Numbered from the stretch's first letter, positions 23,946-32,246 are shown. The stretch: 33,131 nt of DNA from Halomonas sp. 328 (GCF_015645095.1 NZ_JADOTW010000036.1:1-33131); one strand, 5' to 3'. Numbers and translations are program-made. The notes: generated by a model from the letters alone, not told the origin.

Positions 23946-24052
23946 CTCTATCTCTCTCCCGGTCGATGATCCGGATCGTGGGCAGGAGCGCCGCCTCGGG
24001 GCGGGGCCTGGGGCCCCATCGCACGCTAAAGCGGGCTCCTGCTGAAGGGGCT

Positions 24053-24082
24053 GGGAAGCCGAAGGCGTGCTATCGGCTTCCC
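24053..24082 (-). other. Hairpin in the nrdA-nrdB gap
   Basis: Perfect 10-bp stem GGGAAGCCGA (24053-24062) and TCGGCTTCCC (24073-24082) within the 154-base gap (23946-24099). A further pairing, CAGGAGC with GCTCCTG, lies nearer nrdB. No run of T follows, so it is more likely an RNA processing or stability element than a full terminator. Confidence 0.55.
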
Positions 24083-24099
24083 GCTTCTGGCTTACGGCG

Positions 24100-27003
24100 T
24101 TATTGGCAGGCCTCGCAGCCCAGCTCGTCGATATCGCCCGCCGAGGGCGCCCGGGAGCCGCTGCCGCTCTGGCCCTGCAGGAAGTCCTCGATACCGCGAG
24201 GCTCGCTGGCCGGGGCCTCCGGCTGGGCCGACGGGGCCGGGGCGGTGCCACTACCATTACTGACCGCATTGAGCTTGCCGCGATCCACGGTGGACTTCTC
24301 CACCGAGGTGGCGCCCAGGGCGCGCAGGTAGTAGGTGGTCTTGAGGCCGCGGAACCAGGCCATGCGGTAGGTCACGTCGAGCTTCTTGCCGGAGACCCCC
24401 TGGATATAGAGGTTCAGCGACTGGGCCTGGTCGATCCACTTCTGGCGCCGCGCGGCGGCTTCCACCAGCCACTTGGGCTCCACCTCGAAGGCGGAGGCGT
24501 ACTTGGCCTTGAGGTCGTCCGGGATGCGGTCGATGGGCTGCACGCTGCCGTCGTAGTACTTGAGGTCGTTGATCATCACCTCGTCCCACAGGCCGCGCTC
24601 CTTGAGGTCGTGGACCAGGTAGGCGTTGACCACGGTGAACTCGCCGGAGAGGTTCGACTTGACGAAGAGGTTCTGATAGGTCGGCTCGATGGACTGGGAG
24701 ACGCCGCAGATATTGGAGATGGTCGCGGTGGGGGCGATGGCCATCACGTTGGAGTTGCGCATGCCCTGGGCGGCGATCTTGTCGCGGATGCGGTCCCAGT
24801 CCTGGGTCGCGCTGGTGTCGATCTCGATGTACTTCTCGCCGCGCTCCAGGCGCAGCTTGTCGATGGAGTCGATGGGCAGCACGCCCTGGCTCCACAGCGA
24901 GCCCTCGAAGCTCTCGTAGCGACCGCGCTCGGCGGCGAGGTCCGCGGAGGCCTCGATGGCGTGGTAGCTGACCAGCTCCATGGAGCGGTCGGCGAAGGTC
25001 ACCGCCTCCTGGGAAGCGTAGGCGATGCCCTGCTTGTAGAGGGCGTCCTGGAAGCCCATGATGCCCAGCCCCACCGGGCGGTGCCGGAAGTTGGAACGCT
25101 TGGCCTGGGGCACCGCGTAGTAGTTGATGTCGATGACGTTATCGAGCATCCGCACCGCGGTGCGCACGGTCTTCTGCAGCTTGTCGTTGTCGAGCTCGCC
25201 GTCCACCACGTGCTGGGCCAGGTTGACGGAGCCCAGGTTGCACACCGCGATCTCGTCGACGCTGGTGTTGAGGGTGATCTCGGTGCACAGGTTGGAAGAG
25301 TGCACCACGCCGGCGTGCTGCTGCGGGCTGCGCAGGTTGCACGGATCCTTGAAGGTGATCCAGGGGTGGCCGGTCTCGAACAGCATGGAGAGCATCTTGC
25401 GCCACAGGTCCTTGGCGCGCACGCGCTTGAACAGCTTGAGCTGGCCGGTGCGGGTCATCTCCTCGTACTCGGCGTAGCGCTTCTCGAAGGCGGCGCCGTA
25501 GAGGTCGTGGAGGTCCGGGCAGGTGGACGGCGAGAAGAGCGTCCACTCCTTGTCGTCGAAGACCCGCTTCATGAACAGGTCCGGCACCCAGTTGGCGGTG
25601 TTCATGTCGTGGGTCCGGCGACGGTCGTCACCGGTGTTCTTGCGCAGCTCGAGGAACTCCTCGATGTCCAGGTGCCAGGTCTCCAGGTAGGCACAGACCG
25701 CGCCCTTGCGCTTGCCGCCCTGGTTGACCGCCACCGCGGTGTCGTTGACCACCTTGAGGAAGGGCACCACGCCCTGGGACTTGCCGTTGGTGCCCTTGAT
25801 GTAGGAGCCCAGGGCGCGCACCGGGGTCCAGTCGTTGCCCAGGCCGCCGGCCCACTTGGAGAGCAGGGCGTTGTCGCGGATGGCGCTGTAGATGTGGTCC
25901 AGGTCATCGGGCACGGTGGTCAGGTAGCAGCTGGAGAGCTGGCTGCGCTGGGTGCCGGAGTTGAACAGGGTCGGGGTGGAGGCCATGTAGTCGAAGCTGG
26001 AGAGCAGCTCGTAGAACTCGATGGCCCGCGCCTCGCGGTCGTCCTCGTTGAGCGCCAGGCCCATGGCCACGCGCATGAACATCACCTGGGGCAGTTCGTA
26101 GCGCACGTCATCCTTGTGGATGAAGTAGCGATCGTAGAGGGTCTGCAGGCCCAGGTAGGTGAAGGCGTTGTCGCGGCTGTGGTCCAGGGCGTCGCCCAGG
26201 CGCTCCAGATCGAACTCGGCGAGCTTGTCGTCGAGCTGCTCGAACTCGATGCCCTTGGCCACATAGGCCTTGAAGGCGGGCTTGTAGAGCTCGGCCATGT
26301 CGCTGTAGGTGGCGTCCTCGGCGATGCCCAGGAAGGAGAGGGCCTCGCGGCGCAGGCTGTCCTGCAGCAGGCGCGCGGTGACGTAGGTGTAGTTGGGCTC
26401 CTTCTCCACCAGGGTGCGGGCGGTCATCATCAGCGCCTGGGATACGCCGTCGATGGTCACGCCATCGTAGAGGTTCTTCAGGGAGTCCTCGACGATCTTG
26501 CCCGGCTCGACGTTGGCCAGGTCCTCGCAGGCGTCATAGACCAGGGTCTCGACCCGACCCAGGTCCAGCGGCTGACGGTTGCCGTCGGGCAGGGTGACGT
26601 TGAGGGTCGGGTGGGGCTTCTCGATGTCCTGGCTCGCCTCGGCGCGGGCCCGGGCGTGCTCCTCCCGGTAGAGCACATAGGCGCGGGCGACCTTCTGCTC
26701 GCCGGCGCGCATCAGGGCGAGTTCCACCTGGTCCTGGATGTCCTCGATATGCAGGGTGCCGCCATCGGGCAGGCGGCGCTGGAAGGCTTCGACGATGGCC
26801 TGGCTGGCCTGGGTGACGAAGTCCCGAACCCGCGACGAGGCACCGGCATTGTCCCCCTCCACGGCGATAAAGGCCTTGGTCATGGCGACGGCGATCTTGC
26901 TGGCATCGAAGGCGACCACGTCGCCATTACGCTTGATCACCCGCAGTTGCTGGGGGGCGGTCACGTTCACAGACGTCTTGCCGGGGGTAAGGGTGGTATC
27001 CAT
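24100..27003 (-). CDS. nrdA: Class Ia ribonucleotide reductase large (catalytic) subunit, two ATP-cones
   Basis: 967 residues, much longer than E. coli NrdA (761) but like Pseudomonas aeruginosa NrdA (about 960), which has two N-terminal ATP-cones. Here the first cone starts [20 protein letters not shown] near residue 19 and a second region lies around 115-205 ([20 protein letters not shown]). The active site has [34 protein letters not shown] (Asn, Cys, Glu, then Cys) and the tyrosine pair in [13 protein letters not shown]. The C-terminus ends DELGCEACQ, the redox-active cysteine pair reloaded by thioredoxin or glutaredoxin. It converts NDPs to dNDPs with NrdB. A stretch of Ser/Gly/Pro links the core to the tail. 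Confidence 0.95.
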   Translation of the reverse strand: MDTTLTPGKTSVNVTAPQQLRVIKRNGDVVAFDASKIAVAMTKAFIAVEGDNAGASSRVRDFVTQASQAIVEAFQRRLPDGGTLHIEDIQDQVELALMRAGEQKVARAYVLYREEHARARAEASQDIEKPHPTLNVTLPDGNRQPLDLGRVETLVYDACEDLANVEPGKIVEDSLKNLYDGVTIDGVSQALMMTARTLVEKEPNYTYVTARLLQDSLRREALSFLGIAEDATYSDMAELYKPAFKAYVAKGIEFEQLDDKLAEFDLERLGDALDHSRDNAFTYLGLQTLYDRYFIHKDDVRYELPQVMFMRVAMGLALNEDDREARAIEFYELLSSFDYMASTPTLFNSGTQRSQLSSCYLTTVPDDLDHIYSAIRDNALLSKWAGGLGNDWTPVRALGSYIKGTNGKSQGVVPFLKVVNDTAVAVNQGGKRKGAVCAYLETWHLDIEEFLELRKNTGDDRRRTHDMNTANWVPDLFMKRVFDDKEWTLFSPSTCPDLHDLYGAAFEKRYAEYEEMTRTGQLKLFKRVRAKDLWRKMLSMLFETGHPWITFKDPCNLRSPQQHAGVVHSSNLCTEITLNTSVDEIAVCNLGSVNLAQHVVDGELDNDKLQKTVRTAVRMLDNVIDINYYAVPQAKRSNFRHRPVGLGIMGFQDALYKQGIAYASQEAVTFADRSMELVSYHAIEASADLAAERGRYESFEGSLWSQGVLPIDSIDKLRLERGEKYIEIDTSATQDWDRIRDKIAAQGMRNSNVMAIAPTATISNICGVSQSIEPTYQNLFVKSNLSGEFTVVNAYLVHDLKERGLWDEVMINDLKYYDGSVQPIDRIPDDLKAKYASAFEVEPKWLVEAAARRQKWIDQAQSLNLYIQGVSGKKLDVTYRMAWFRGLKTTYYLRALGATSVEKSTVDRGKLNAVSNGSGTAPAPSAQPEAPASEPRGIEDFLQGQSGSGSRAPSAGDIDELGCEACQ

Positions 27004-27138
27004 GGCGCCGTGTATCCCTGACGATGGTTGATGGATGAAGCGAAGTCGCGTCGACGCCGTGCGTTGAAAGCCCGCGGGAAGCGGCGTCGCTGGCGCCCCG
27101 AGCGGGGCGTTTGACAGTCGTGCCCGGAATTGCTAGGG

Positions 27139-27154
27139 ACACACTATCTTGTGG
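27139..27154. promoter_or_regulatory. NrdR box 1
   Basis: ACACACTATCTTGTGG agrees with 13 of 16 positions of the published NrdR consensus acaCwAtATaTwGtgt. NrdR is the zinc-finger/ATP-cone repressor of ribonucleotide reductase genes. This box would lie just downstream of the predicted nrdA start point. Confidence 0.7.
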
Positions 27155-27169
27155 TGAGACAGTTGGTGA

Positions 27170-27185
27170 GCACAAGATAGTGTGC
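27170..27185. promoter_or_regulatory. NrdR box 2
   Basis: GCACAAGATAGTGTGC; 12 of 16 match the consensus in either orientation. It shares a 14-base core with box 1 in inverted orientation and starts exactly 31 bases from it, the three-helical-turn spacing typical of NrdR box pairs. It overlaps the predicted -10 of nrdA. A third partial copy (TATCTTGTG, 27219-27227) lies upstream. Confidence 0.7.
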
Positions 27186-27202
27186 TCCGCGGCTTTCATC
27201 AA
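27174..27202 (-). promoter_or_regulatory. Candidate nrdA promoter
   Basis: On the minus strand TTGATG (27202-27197), a 17-base spacer, and TATCTT (27179-27174). The -10 lies inside an NrdR-box candidate and the -35 touches a DnaA-box candidate. The transcription start would be near 27167, giving a leader of about 160 bases before the ATG at 27003. Confidence 0.55.
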
Positions 27203-27210
27203 GTGGATAA
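27202..27210 (-). promoter_or_regulatory. DnaA box candidate upstream of nrdA
   Basis: TTATCCACT on the minus strand matches eight of nine bases of the DnaA box TTATCCACA. E. coli nrdAB has DnaA boxes in its regulatory region, so this is consistent with coupling dNTP supply to replication initiation. Confidence 0.5.
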
Positions 27211-27299
27211 GCTGTGTGTATCTTGTGACTCTTCTGGGGGTGTCCGGTGGGCGATCCGGGGACGCCGCAGGGACGCGGCTTCGCGATTGGTTCAGATAA

Positions 27300-27378
27300 C
27301 CCTTATTATCTCGCTTCATCGGCGTTTTCGTTACCGGTAATGGCGACGAAACTATATTGCATGAGATAACCTAAGGGG
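27300..27378 (+). promoter_or_regulatory. Promoter region of the two-component pair with flanking inverted repeats
   Basis: TATATT (27353-27358) with a weak TTACCG (27331-27336) 16 bases upstream is the best promoter candidate. It is bracketed by CCCTTATTATCTC (27300-27312) and GAGATAACCTAAGGGG (27363-27378), which are complementary except for two extra bases. GATAACC occurs in direct orientation at 27295 and 27365, 70 bases apart. Autoregulation by the response regulator is plausible but unproven. Confidence 0.4.
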
Positions 27379-27440
27379 CGGAGTGCCCTCGGACGGCCAG
27401 GTGCCGTGAGGGGTGGCTCGATGAACAAGGAAACGCACTC

Positions 27441-28160
27441 ATGGGAGTGGATGGCAGCGTGACAAGCAGCGACCTGGAACATGTGCTGATCGTCGAGGAT
27501 GACGAGCGTCTCGCCGAGCTGACACGCGACTACCTGGAGGCCAATGGCTTCCGCGTCAGCGTCGAGGCGGATGGGGCCAAGGGGGTGGCGCGTATCCTCG
27601 AACTGCAGCCGGATCTGGTGATTCTTGACCTGATGTTGCCCGGCGAGGACGGCCTGTCGATCTGTCGTCGGGTACGTGGCGACTATCATGGCCCCATCCT
27701 GATGCTGACCGCCCGCACCGACGACATGGATCAGGTGCTGGGACTGGAGATGGGCGCCGACGACTATGTGCCCAAGCCGGTGCAACCGCGGGTGCTGCTG
27801 GCGCGGATGCGGGCCCTGCTGCGCCGCGCCGAGAGCAGCGAGGCGAGTGGCGAGGCGCAGTTGAGCTTTCGCGATCTGGCCATCGACAGCGCCACCCGGG
27901 AGGCCTGGCTGAACGGCGAGCGCATCGACCTGACCAGTGCCGAGTTCGACCTGCTCTGGCTGTTGGCCAGCAACGCCGGGCGGGTGCTGACCCGGGAGGA
28001 GATCTTCTCCCAGCTGCGTGGCATCAAGTACGACGGCCAGGATCGCTCCATCGACGTGCGGGTATCGCGGATTCGTCCCAAGATCGGCGATGATCCCAAC
28101 CAGCCGCATCGCATCAAGACGGTTCGCAGCAAGGGCTATCTGTTCGTCAAGGACGGCTGA
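27441..28160 (+). CDS. rstA: OmpR-family response regulator, RstA-like
   Basis: 239 residues; ATG 27441 with AAGGAAA upstream. The receiver domain (about 14-125) has acidic pair VEDDE, phosphoacceptor Asp in VILDLMLPGEDG, a threonine in LMLTARTDD and the lysine in YVPKPVQP. The winged-helix domain has EFDLLWLLASNAGRVLTREEI and recognition helix RSIDVRVSRIRPKIGDDP, ending RIKTVRSKGYLFV. The PNQPHRIKTVR stretch is RstA-like. The stop TGA overlaps the kinase ATG (TGATG). RstA in E. coli is tied to PhoP/Mg2+ and acid responses; the signal here is unknown. Confidence 0.9.
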   Translation: MGVDGSVTSSDLEHVLIVEDDERLAELTRDYLEANGFRVSVEADGAKGVARILELQPDLVILDLMLPGEDGLSICRRVRGDYHGPILMLTARTDDMDQVLGLEMGADDYVPKPVQPRVLLARMRALLRRAESSEASGEAQLSFRDLAIDSATREAWLNGERIDLTSAEFDLLWLLASNAGRVLTREEIFSQLRGIKYDGQDRSIDVRVSRIRPKIGDDPNQPHRIKTVRSKGYLFVKDG

Positions 28161-29782
28161 TGCCGACCCGTTTCCTGCCTCGACCCCTGGCCGACAGCGC
28201 CTTCCTGCGGGTCTATGCCCTCCTGGCCCTGGCGCTGCTGGTGATCGGTGGCCTGGCCCTGGGCGGCTTCGCGGTGATCGACCAGGTGCGCCGCGAGCAC
28301 TACCGGGAACAGTTGGCCAGCGCCCCCATGCTGGTGCTGACCCACCGCTATGCTGCCCTGCCCGAGGAGCGCCGTGGCGCCTGGCTGGCCGAGCGTTCCC
28401 GGTCGCTGGATATCCGCCTCGCGGTGGTGCCGCTGGCCTCCCAGCCCCTCAACTACTTCGAACGCTCGCGCCTCGATGAGGGCCAGACCCTGGTGGAATC
28501 CCGGGATGGCCAGGGCTGGCAGCTGCGACGCCGCCTCCCGGGCCAGTCGGGCTTGATGGTGGCGGAGCTCGATAGCCTCAACGAACAGCAACTGCGCGGC
28601 CTGGCAGTGGAGTTGGGCCTGTGGTTGAACGAGGCCTCGAATGCCGAGCGAGAGGCCCGCCTGGCGCTGCTTGCCGAGACCGCTCTGCCGGTTACCCTCA
28701 GCGATACCCCGCCGGAGGGGTGGGCCCAGGCACCGCCGCAGCGCCTTCAGGAAGCAGAAGTTACCATTCGGCTGCTGCCGCAGCGCTGGGCCATCTCCCT
28801 CTACTTGCCGCTGCCCGCCGAGGCCGGCGGCGAACGCTGGCTGGAGGTGGGGCCCATGGAGGCCTTCGAGCCCATGCCCATGAGCCTGGCGCTGCTGTTG
28901 ATCGGCGTGCTGCTGCTCGGCCTGGCGGCCAGCATCTATCTGATCGTGCGCGGCCTGGAGTCGCGCATGGCAGGGCTCGAGCAGGCGGCGTCACGCATCG
29001 CCGCGGGGCATCTGGACACTCGGGTCAAGGTGGAGAGCGGCGACTTCCTGGGACGCCTGGGCATGGCCTTCAACGGCATGGCGGCCCGGGTGCAGTCGCT
29101 GCTGCGCACCCAACAGGAGATGATCCGCGCCGTTTCCCATGAGCTGCGTACGCCGGTGGCACGCATCCGCTTCGCCGTGCAGATGGTGGAAGACATGACC
29201 GAGGAGGGCGGGATTCGCCGCCAGCTGCAGGGCATCGATGCCGATATCGAGGAGCTCGATGCCCTGGTGGATGAGATCCTCACCTATGCCCGCCTGGGGG
29301 GCGATCCCGGTCAGGGGCAGGTGCTCAGTCGCGAGAGCCTGGATTGCCGAGAGATGGCGCAGCGGGTGGTGGAGACCCTGGCCCCCCTGCATGGCGACCT
29401 CGAGCTCGTGCTGGTGCCCGGCGCCCCGGTGGAGGTGGAAGCCGACCCGCGCTATCTGCAGCGCGCCCTGCAGAACCTGGTGGCCAACGCCTGTCGTCAT
29501 GCCAATGGTCGCGTGGAGGTGCGCCTGACCCAGGAGCCCTGGGCGCTACGCATCGACGTGGAGGATAACGGCCCCGGGGTGCCGGTGGAGTCCAGGGAGG
29601 GGATCTTCAAGCCCTTCGCCCGCCTCGACGACAGCCGCACCCGCCGCTCCGGCGGCTATGGCCTGGGGCTCTCCATCGTCCAGAAGGTGATGGCCTGGCA
29701 CGGCGGCAGCGTGGCGGTGGACGACAGCCCGCATCTGGGGGGCGCCCGCTTTAGCCTTCTGCTGCCCCTCGAGCGACGCTGA
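28160..29782 (+). CDS. rstB: Sensor histidine kinase, RstB-like
   Basis: 540 residues. Two membrane helices (about 16-38, LRVYALLALALLVIGGLALG, and about 238-262, LALLLIGVLLLGLAASIYLI) bracket a periplasmic sensor of some 190 residues. HAMP follows with LESRMAGLEQAASRIAAGHL. The H-box is MIRAVSHELRTPVARIRFA near 323. The ATPase has LVANACRHANG (N-box), VEDNGPGVP (G1), PFARLDDS and GYGLGLSIVQKV (G2). All are intact. Translationally coupled to the regulator gene. The last ~24 codons (29718-29782) are the source of a tandem repeat array that follows the gene. Confidence 0.9.
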   Translation: MPTRFLPRPLADSAFLRVYALLALALLVIGGLALGGFAVIDQVRREHYREQLASAPMLVLTHRYAALPEERRGAWLAERSRSLDIRLAVVPLASQPLNYFERSRLDEGQTLVESRDGQGWQLRRRLPGQSGLMVAELDSLNEQQLRGLAVELGLWLNEASNAEREARLALLAETALPVTLSDTPPEGWAQAPPQRLQEAEVTIRLLPQRWAISLYLPLPAEAGGERWLEVGPMEAFEPMPMSLALLLIGVLLLGLAASIYLIVRGLESRMAGLEQAASRIAAGHLDTRVKVESGDFLGRLGMAFNGMAARVQSLLRTQQEMIRAVSHELRTPVARIRFAVQMVEDMTEEGGIRRQLQGIDADIEELDALVDEILTYARLGGDPGQGQVLSRESLDCREMAQRVVETLAPLHGDLELVLVPGAPVEVEADPRYLQRALQNLVANACRHANGRVEVRLTQEPWALRIDVEDNGPGVPVESREGIFKPFARLDDSRTRRSGGYGLGLSIVQKVMAWHGGSVAVDDSPHLGGARFSLLLPLERR

Positions 29783-30189
29783 GCCTGCTTGCAATACGTC
29801 CCCTGGACGACAGCCGCTCTCCATCACCCCGGCGGCGCCTGTTTTAGCCTCCTGCTGCCCCTCGAGACACGCTGAGCCTCTTGCGATACGTCCCCTGGAC
29901 GACAGCCGCTCTCCCTCACTCTCTACCACTTCGGCGGTGCCCGTTATAGCCTCCTGCTGCCCCTCGAGACACGCTGAGCCTTCTTGCGATACGTCCCTGG
30001 ACGACAGCCGCTCTCCATCACCCCGGCGGCGCCCGTTTTAGCCTTCTGCTGCCCCTCGAGACACGCTGAGCCGTAGGTCGGGTAAGTGAGCCTTGGCGAA
30101 CGCACCCGACGAGGGGCATTGCAACGTCGGATGCTCTCGCCTGCGGCTCGTTTATCCGACCTACCCCCGGTGGCGCCCGTTTTAGCCGC
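29718..30189 (+). repeat. Degenerate tandem repeats of the rstB 3' end
   Basis: Copies begin with TGGACGACAGCC at 29718 (inside the gene), 29804, 29896 and 29998, with periods of 86, 92 and 102 bases. Each contains a variable segment, then GGCG(C/G)-rich sequence, TTTTAGCC and CTGCTGCCCCTCGAG, ending CACGCTGAGCC. The final codons and stop of the kinase gene are preserved in each copy. A separator like CTTGCGATACGTCCCC links them. A partial fifth copy (CCCCGGTGGCGCCCG onward, 30165-30189) stands after a palindromic element at 30073-30164. The 410 bases between rstB and metR hold nothing else. Confidence 0.9.
30073..30164. repeat. Nested palindromic element inside the repeat array
   Basis: The outer arms, 20 bases each (30073-30092 and 30145-30164), begin and end GTAGGTCGG / CCGACCTAC and pair at 17 of 20, the rest G-T. 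An inner stem GCACCCGACG (30102-30111) with CGTCGGATGC (30125-30134) pairs at 9 of 10. This shape matches REP-like elements scattered in many gammaproteobacteria. It interrupts the last repeat copy. Confidence 0.75.
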
Positions 30190-30192
30190 CGC

Positions 30193-31107
30193 TTATGCGG
30201 GCTTGATCCCCTCCAGCACCGCGAAGGAGGTTTCCCGGGCGGTGCGCAGGAAGTCTTCCATCCAGGGCGCATCGCGGCTCTCCTCGCGAATCGCCGCGAA
30301 GAGGGTACTCCAGACGCCGTGCTCCCCCAGCGCCACGGCGCGCACGTAGTCCCGCTCCAGGTATTCGGTCAAGGCCCAGTTGGGCAAGGCGCAGACGCCG
30401 CGGCCGCTGGCCACCAGTTGCATCATCATGATCGTCAGCTCGGCGGTGCGCACCTCCCTGGGCCTGACCCCGGCGGGGTCGAGGAACTGGGTAAAGACAT
30501 CCAGGCGATTCTGCTCCACCGGGTAGAGAATCAGGGTCTCCTCGGCCAGGTCCTGGGGCTGGACAAAGGGGCGCTCGGCGAAGGGGTGCTGCTTGGCCAC
30601 CGCCAGCAACCCCTGGTAACGGAACAGCGGCTCATAGGAGACCCCCGGCAGCGGCTGGGGGTCGGCGGTAATCACCAGGTCGAGCTGCTCCCGGGCCAGG
30701 GCCGGCAGCGGGTCGAAGTTATGGCCGCTGGGAATATCCACTTCCACCTCGGGCCAGTGATCGCGGAAATGGTCGATGGTGGGCATCAGCCACTGGAAGC
30801 AGCTATGGCACTCGATGGCCATATGCAGGCGACCCTGCTCGTTGCCGGCCAGCCGCGCCAGGTCACGCTCGGCCATGCGCACCTGGGGCAGCACCTGCTC
30901 GGCCAGCGACAGCAGGCGCTGGCCGGCGCGGGTGAACTCCACCGGTCGGGTCTTGCGCAGAAAGAGGGGGTTACCCAGGCGCTCCTCCAGGTCCTTGATC
31001 TGGTGGGAGAGGGCCGACTGGGTCAGGTGGACCCGCTCGGCGGCCTCCACCAGGGAGCCGGCGTCGCGCAGGGCCACCAGGGTACGCAGGTGTCGCAGTT
31101 CCAACAT
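30193..31107 (-). CDS. metR: LysR-type regulator of methionine genes
   Basis: 304 residues. The helix-turn-helix is at about 16-50: AGSLVEAAERVHLTQSALSH. The effector domain begins near 90 with RLHMAIECHSCFQWLMPTI, a MetR hallmark also present in E. coli MetR (RLRIAIECHSCIQWLTPAL), followed by GHNFDPLPAL and ETLILYPVEQNRLDVF. MetR responds to homocysteine and activates metE/metH and others. No met target gene lies in the window. The upstream region has a MetR-like box and a palindrome close to the start, consistent with autoregulation. Convergent with rstB across the repeat array. Confidence 0.93.
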   Translation of the reverse strand: MLELRHLRTLVALRDAGSLVEAAERVHLTQSALSHQIKDLEERLGNPLFLRKTRPVEFTRAGQRLLSLAEQVLPQVRMAERDLARLAGNEQGRLHMAIECHSCFQWLMPTIDHFRDHWPEVEVDIPSGHNFDPLPALAREQLDLVITADPQPLPGVSYEPLFRYQGLLAVAKQHPFAERPFVQPQDLAEETLILYPVEQNRLDVFTQFLDPAGVRPREVRTAELTIMMMQLVASGRGVCALPNWALTEYLERDYVRAVALGEHGVWSTLFAAIREESRDAPWMEDFLRTARETSFAVLEGIKPA

Positions 31108-31112
31108 GATTA

Positions 31113-31142
31113 TGAGCTTCTTTCACTTTAACGATTAGTTAA
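31113..31142. promoter_or_regulatory. MetR-like box and adjacent palindrome before metR
   Basis: On the minus strand 31125-31113 reads TGAA-AGAAG-CTCA, seven of eight fixed positions of the MetR consensus TGAA-N5-TTCA. Next to it TTAAC-GATTA-GTTAA (31128-31142) is a perfect palindrome with the T-N11-A form of LysR-type sites. The box is only six bases from the ATG, so binding would likely repress. Confidence 0.45.
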
Positions 31143-31369
31143 TTTAGTTTGATTCACCTCCCTTGGCCAGCCAGACTTTCCTCATCTCTTATGGCAATTC
31201 GGATCATAAAACGATTTTTTAAGAACATAAGGGAATGGAGATGACGCTGGCACGCGCCACGGTAACTCACTGCCGTCACAGCGTTGGTAAAGCGGGATCG
31301 GTGCCGGGGCCAAGGGCCCCGGCGCCTGATATGCTGGTGGCGGAATCTCAGACGTTGCAAGGAGTTCGC

Positions 31370-32131
31370 ATGTCCCGCATCCCCCCTGTCCTGCGTGGGT
31401 CCCTCTGGCTGGGAAGCCTGTTGGTGCTGGCCGGTTGTGCCGTGGCGCCGGCGGAGCGGCCCATGGTGGAGAGCCGTCCCGGCGTCGAGTCGGCGCCCGT
31501 CGATGAGGCGGCCCAGGGGCGCCCCACGGCGCCGCTGCTGCCCTCGGCGCTCTTTCCCGGTGGCGCCGAGGAGTTCATCGCCTGGCGTTGCACCCCGGCC
31601 CAGGACCTGGTGGCCGCCTTCGGTGAAGAGGAGCTGCGGCTCTGGTCGGCCCATGGCGCCTATCGCCTGACCCCGTCGGTGGTGGCCTCCGGGGCCCGCT
31701 ACGAGCAGGGGGACCTGAACTTCTGGAATCGTGGCGATAGCGCCCTGGTGGAGAGCAACAATGGCCGCCTGGAGTGTCGCAGCGACATGGCCCGCCGGGC
31801 CCTGACCCGGGAACAGCGCCCCGGGGTGATGTTCCATGGGCGCGGCAACGAGCCGGGCTGGGCGGTGCGCCTGGCCCATGACGTGCCGGAGCTGGACCTG
31901 ACCCTGGACTATGGCCAGCGGGAGCTGAGCCTGCCCTACCGGGTCACCGAGATGAACAACGACGTCGGCCGGGTGGTCTTGGCCAGCGGCCGCGCCGATA
32001 CCCCCTTTACCCTGATCCTGGAGGCGCGCGCCTGCTTCGATGACATGAGCGGCGAGCCCTTCCCGGCTCGGGTCACCCTGGAGATCGAGGGACGCCAGTA
32101 CCGGGGCTGTGGCCAGGGTATCGCGCCCTGA
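31370..32131 (+). CDS. Lipoprotein with MliC-type lysozyme-inhibitor domain and COG3650-like domain
   Basis: 253 residues; ATG 31370 with CAAGGAG upstream. Signal peptide with lipobox LAGC, Cys at residue 23. After a Pro/Glu-rich linker, an MliC-like domain (about 68-140) has FIAWRCTPAQ, VASGARYEQGDLNFWNRGD and LECRS, as in inhibitors of C-type lysozyme. The rest (about 155-253) has GNEPGWAVRL, then ACFDDMSGEPFPARVTLEIE and YRGCGQGI, matching the COG3650-type lipoprotein domain. It is probably an outer-membrane lipoprotein protecting peptidoglycan from lysozymes. A perfect 9-bp GC hairpin (31303-31323) precedes the gene, and the gene ends 24 bases before a strong terminator. Confidence 0.85.
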   Translation: MSRIPPVLRGSLWLGSLLVLAGCAVAPAERPMVESRPGVESAPVDEAAQGRPTAPLLPSALFPGGAEEFIAWRCTPAQDLVAAFGEEELRLWSAHGAYRLTPSVVASGARYEQGDLNFWNRGDSALVESNNGRLECRSDMARRALTREQRPGVMFHGRGNEPGWAVRLAHDVPELDLTLDYGQRELSLPYRVTEMNNDVGRVVLASGRADTPFTLILEARACFDDMSGEPFPARVTLEIEGRQYRGCGQGIAP

Positions 32132-32155
32132 TTCCCCCCCTTGATCGAGCCTGGT

Positions 32156-32198
32156 GCGGCAACCTTTCTATTTGTTAGAAAGGTTGCCGCGGTTTTTT
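32156..32198 (+). terminator. Strong intrinsic terminator
   Basis: Perfect 15-bp stem: GCGGCAACCTTTCTA (32156-32170), loop TTTGT, TAGAAAGGTTGCCGC (32176-32190), then GGTTTTTT. It ends the lipoprotein transcript. Confidence 0.95.
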
Positions 32199-32202
32199 GC
32201 GC

Positions 32203-32230
32203 TTATCATCCCAAAAAATACATCTAGAAT
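32203..32230 (+). promoter_or_regulatory. Candidate azoR promoter
   Basis: TTATCA (32203-32208), a 16-base spacer and TAGAAT (32225-32230), in a locally AT-rich segment. Confidence 0.6.
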
Positions 32231-32246
32231 GGCGATCATTAGCTCG

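Larger units (their letters stand above)
27004..27440. other. 437-base intergenic region between divergent nrdA and rstA-like genes
   Basis: The left half (27139-27230) holds the nrdA promoter with NrdR and DnaA box candidates. The right half holds an imperfect inverted repeat (27300-27312 and 27363-27378) around a possible -10 TATATT (27353-27358) for the response regulator gene. The span 27313-27350 and 27380-27425 show nothing more that I can identify. Confidence 0.6.

Noticed and set aside
24067-27021. 984-codon plus-strand frame opposite nrdA
   Set aside because: Entirely antisense to a conserved RNR gene; low-complexity translation; a usual effect in high-GC DNA.
29783-30189. Repeat array considered as a CRISPR
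   Set aside because: Units of 86-102 bases are derived from the preceding gene's 3' end, diverge from one another, and have no short uniform repeat with unique spacers; no cas genes nearby.
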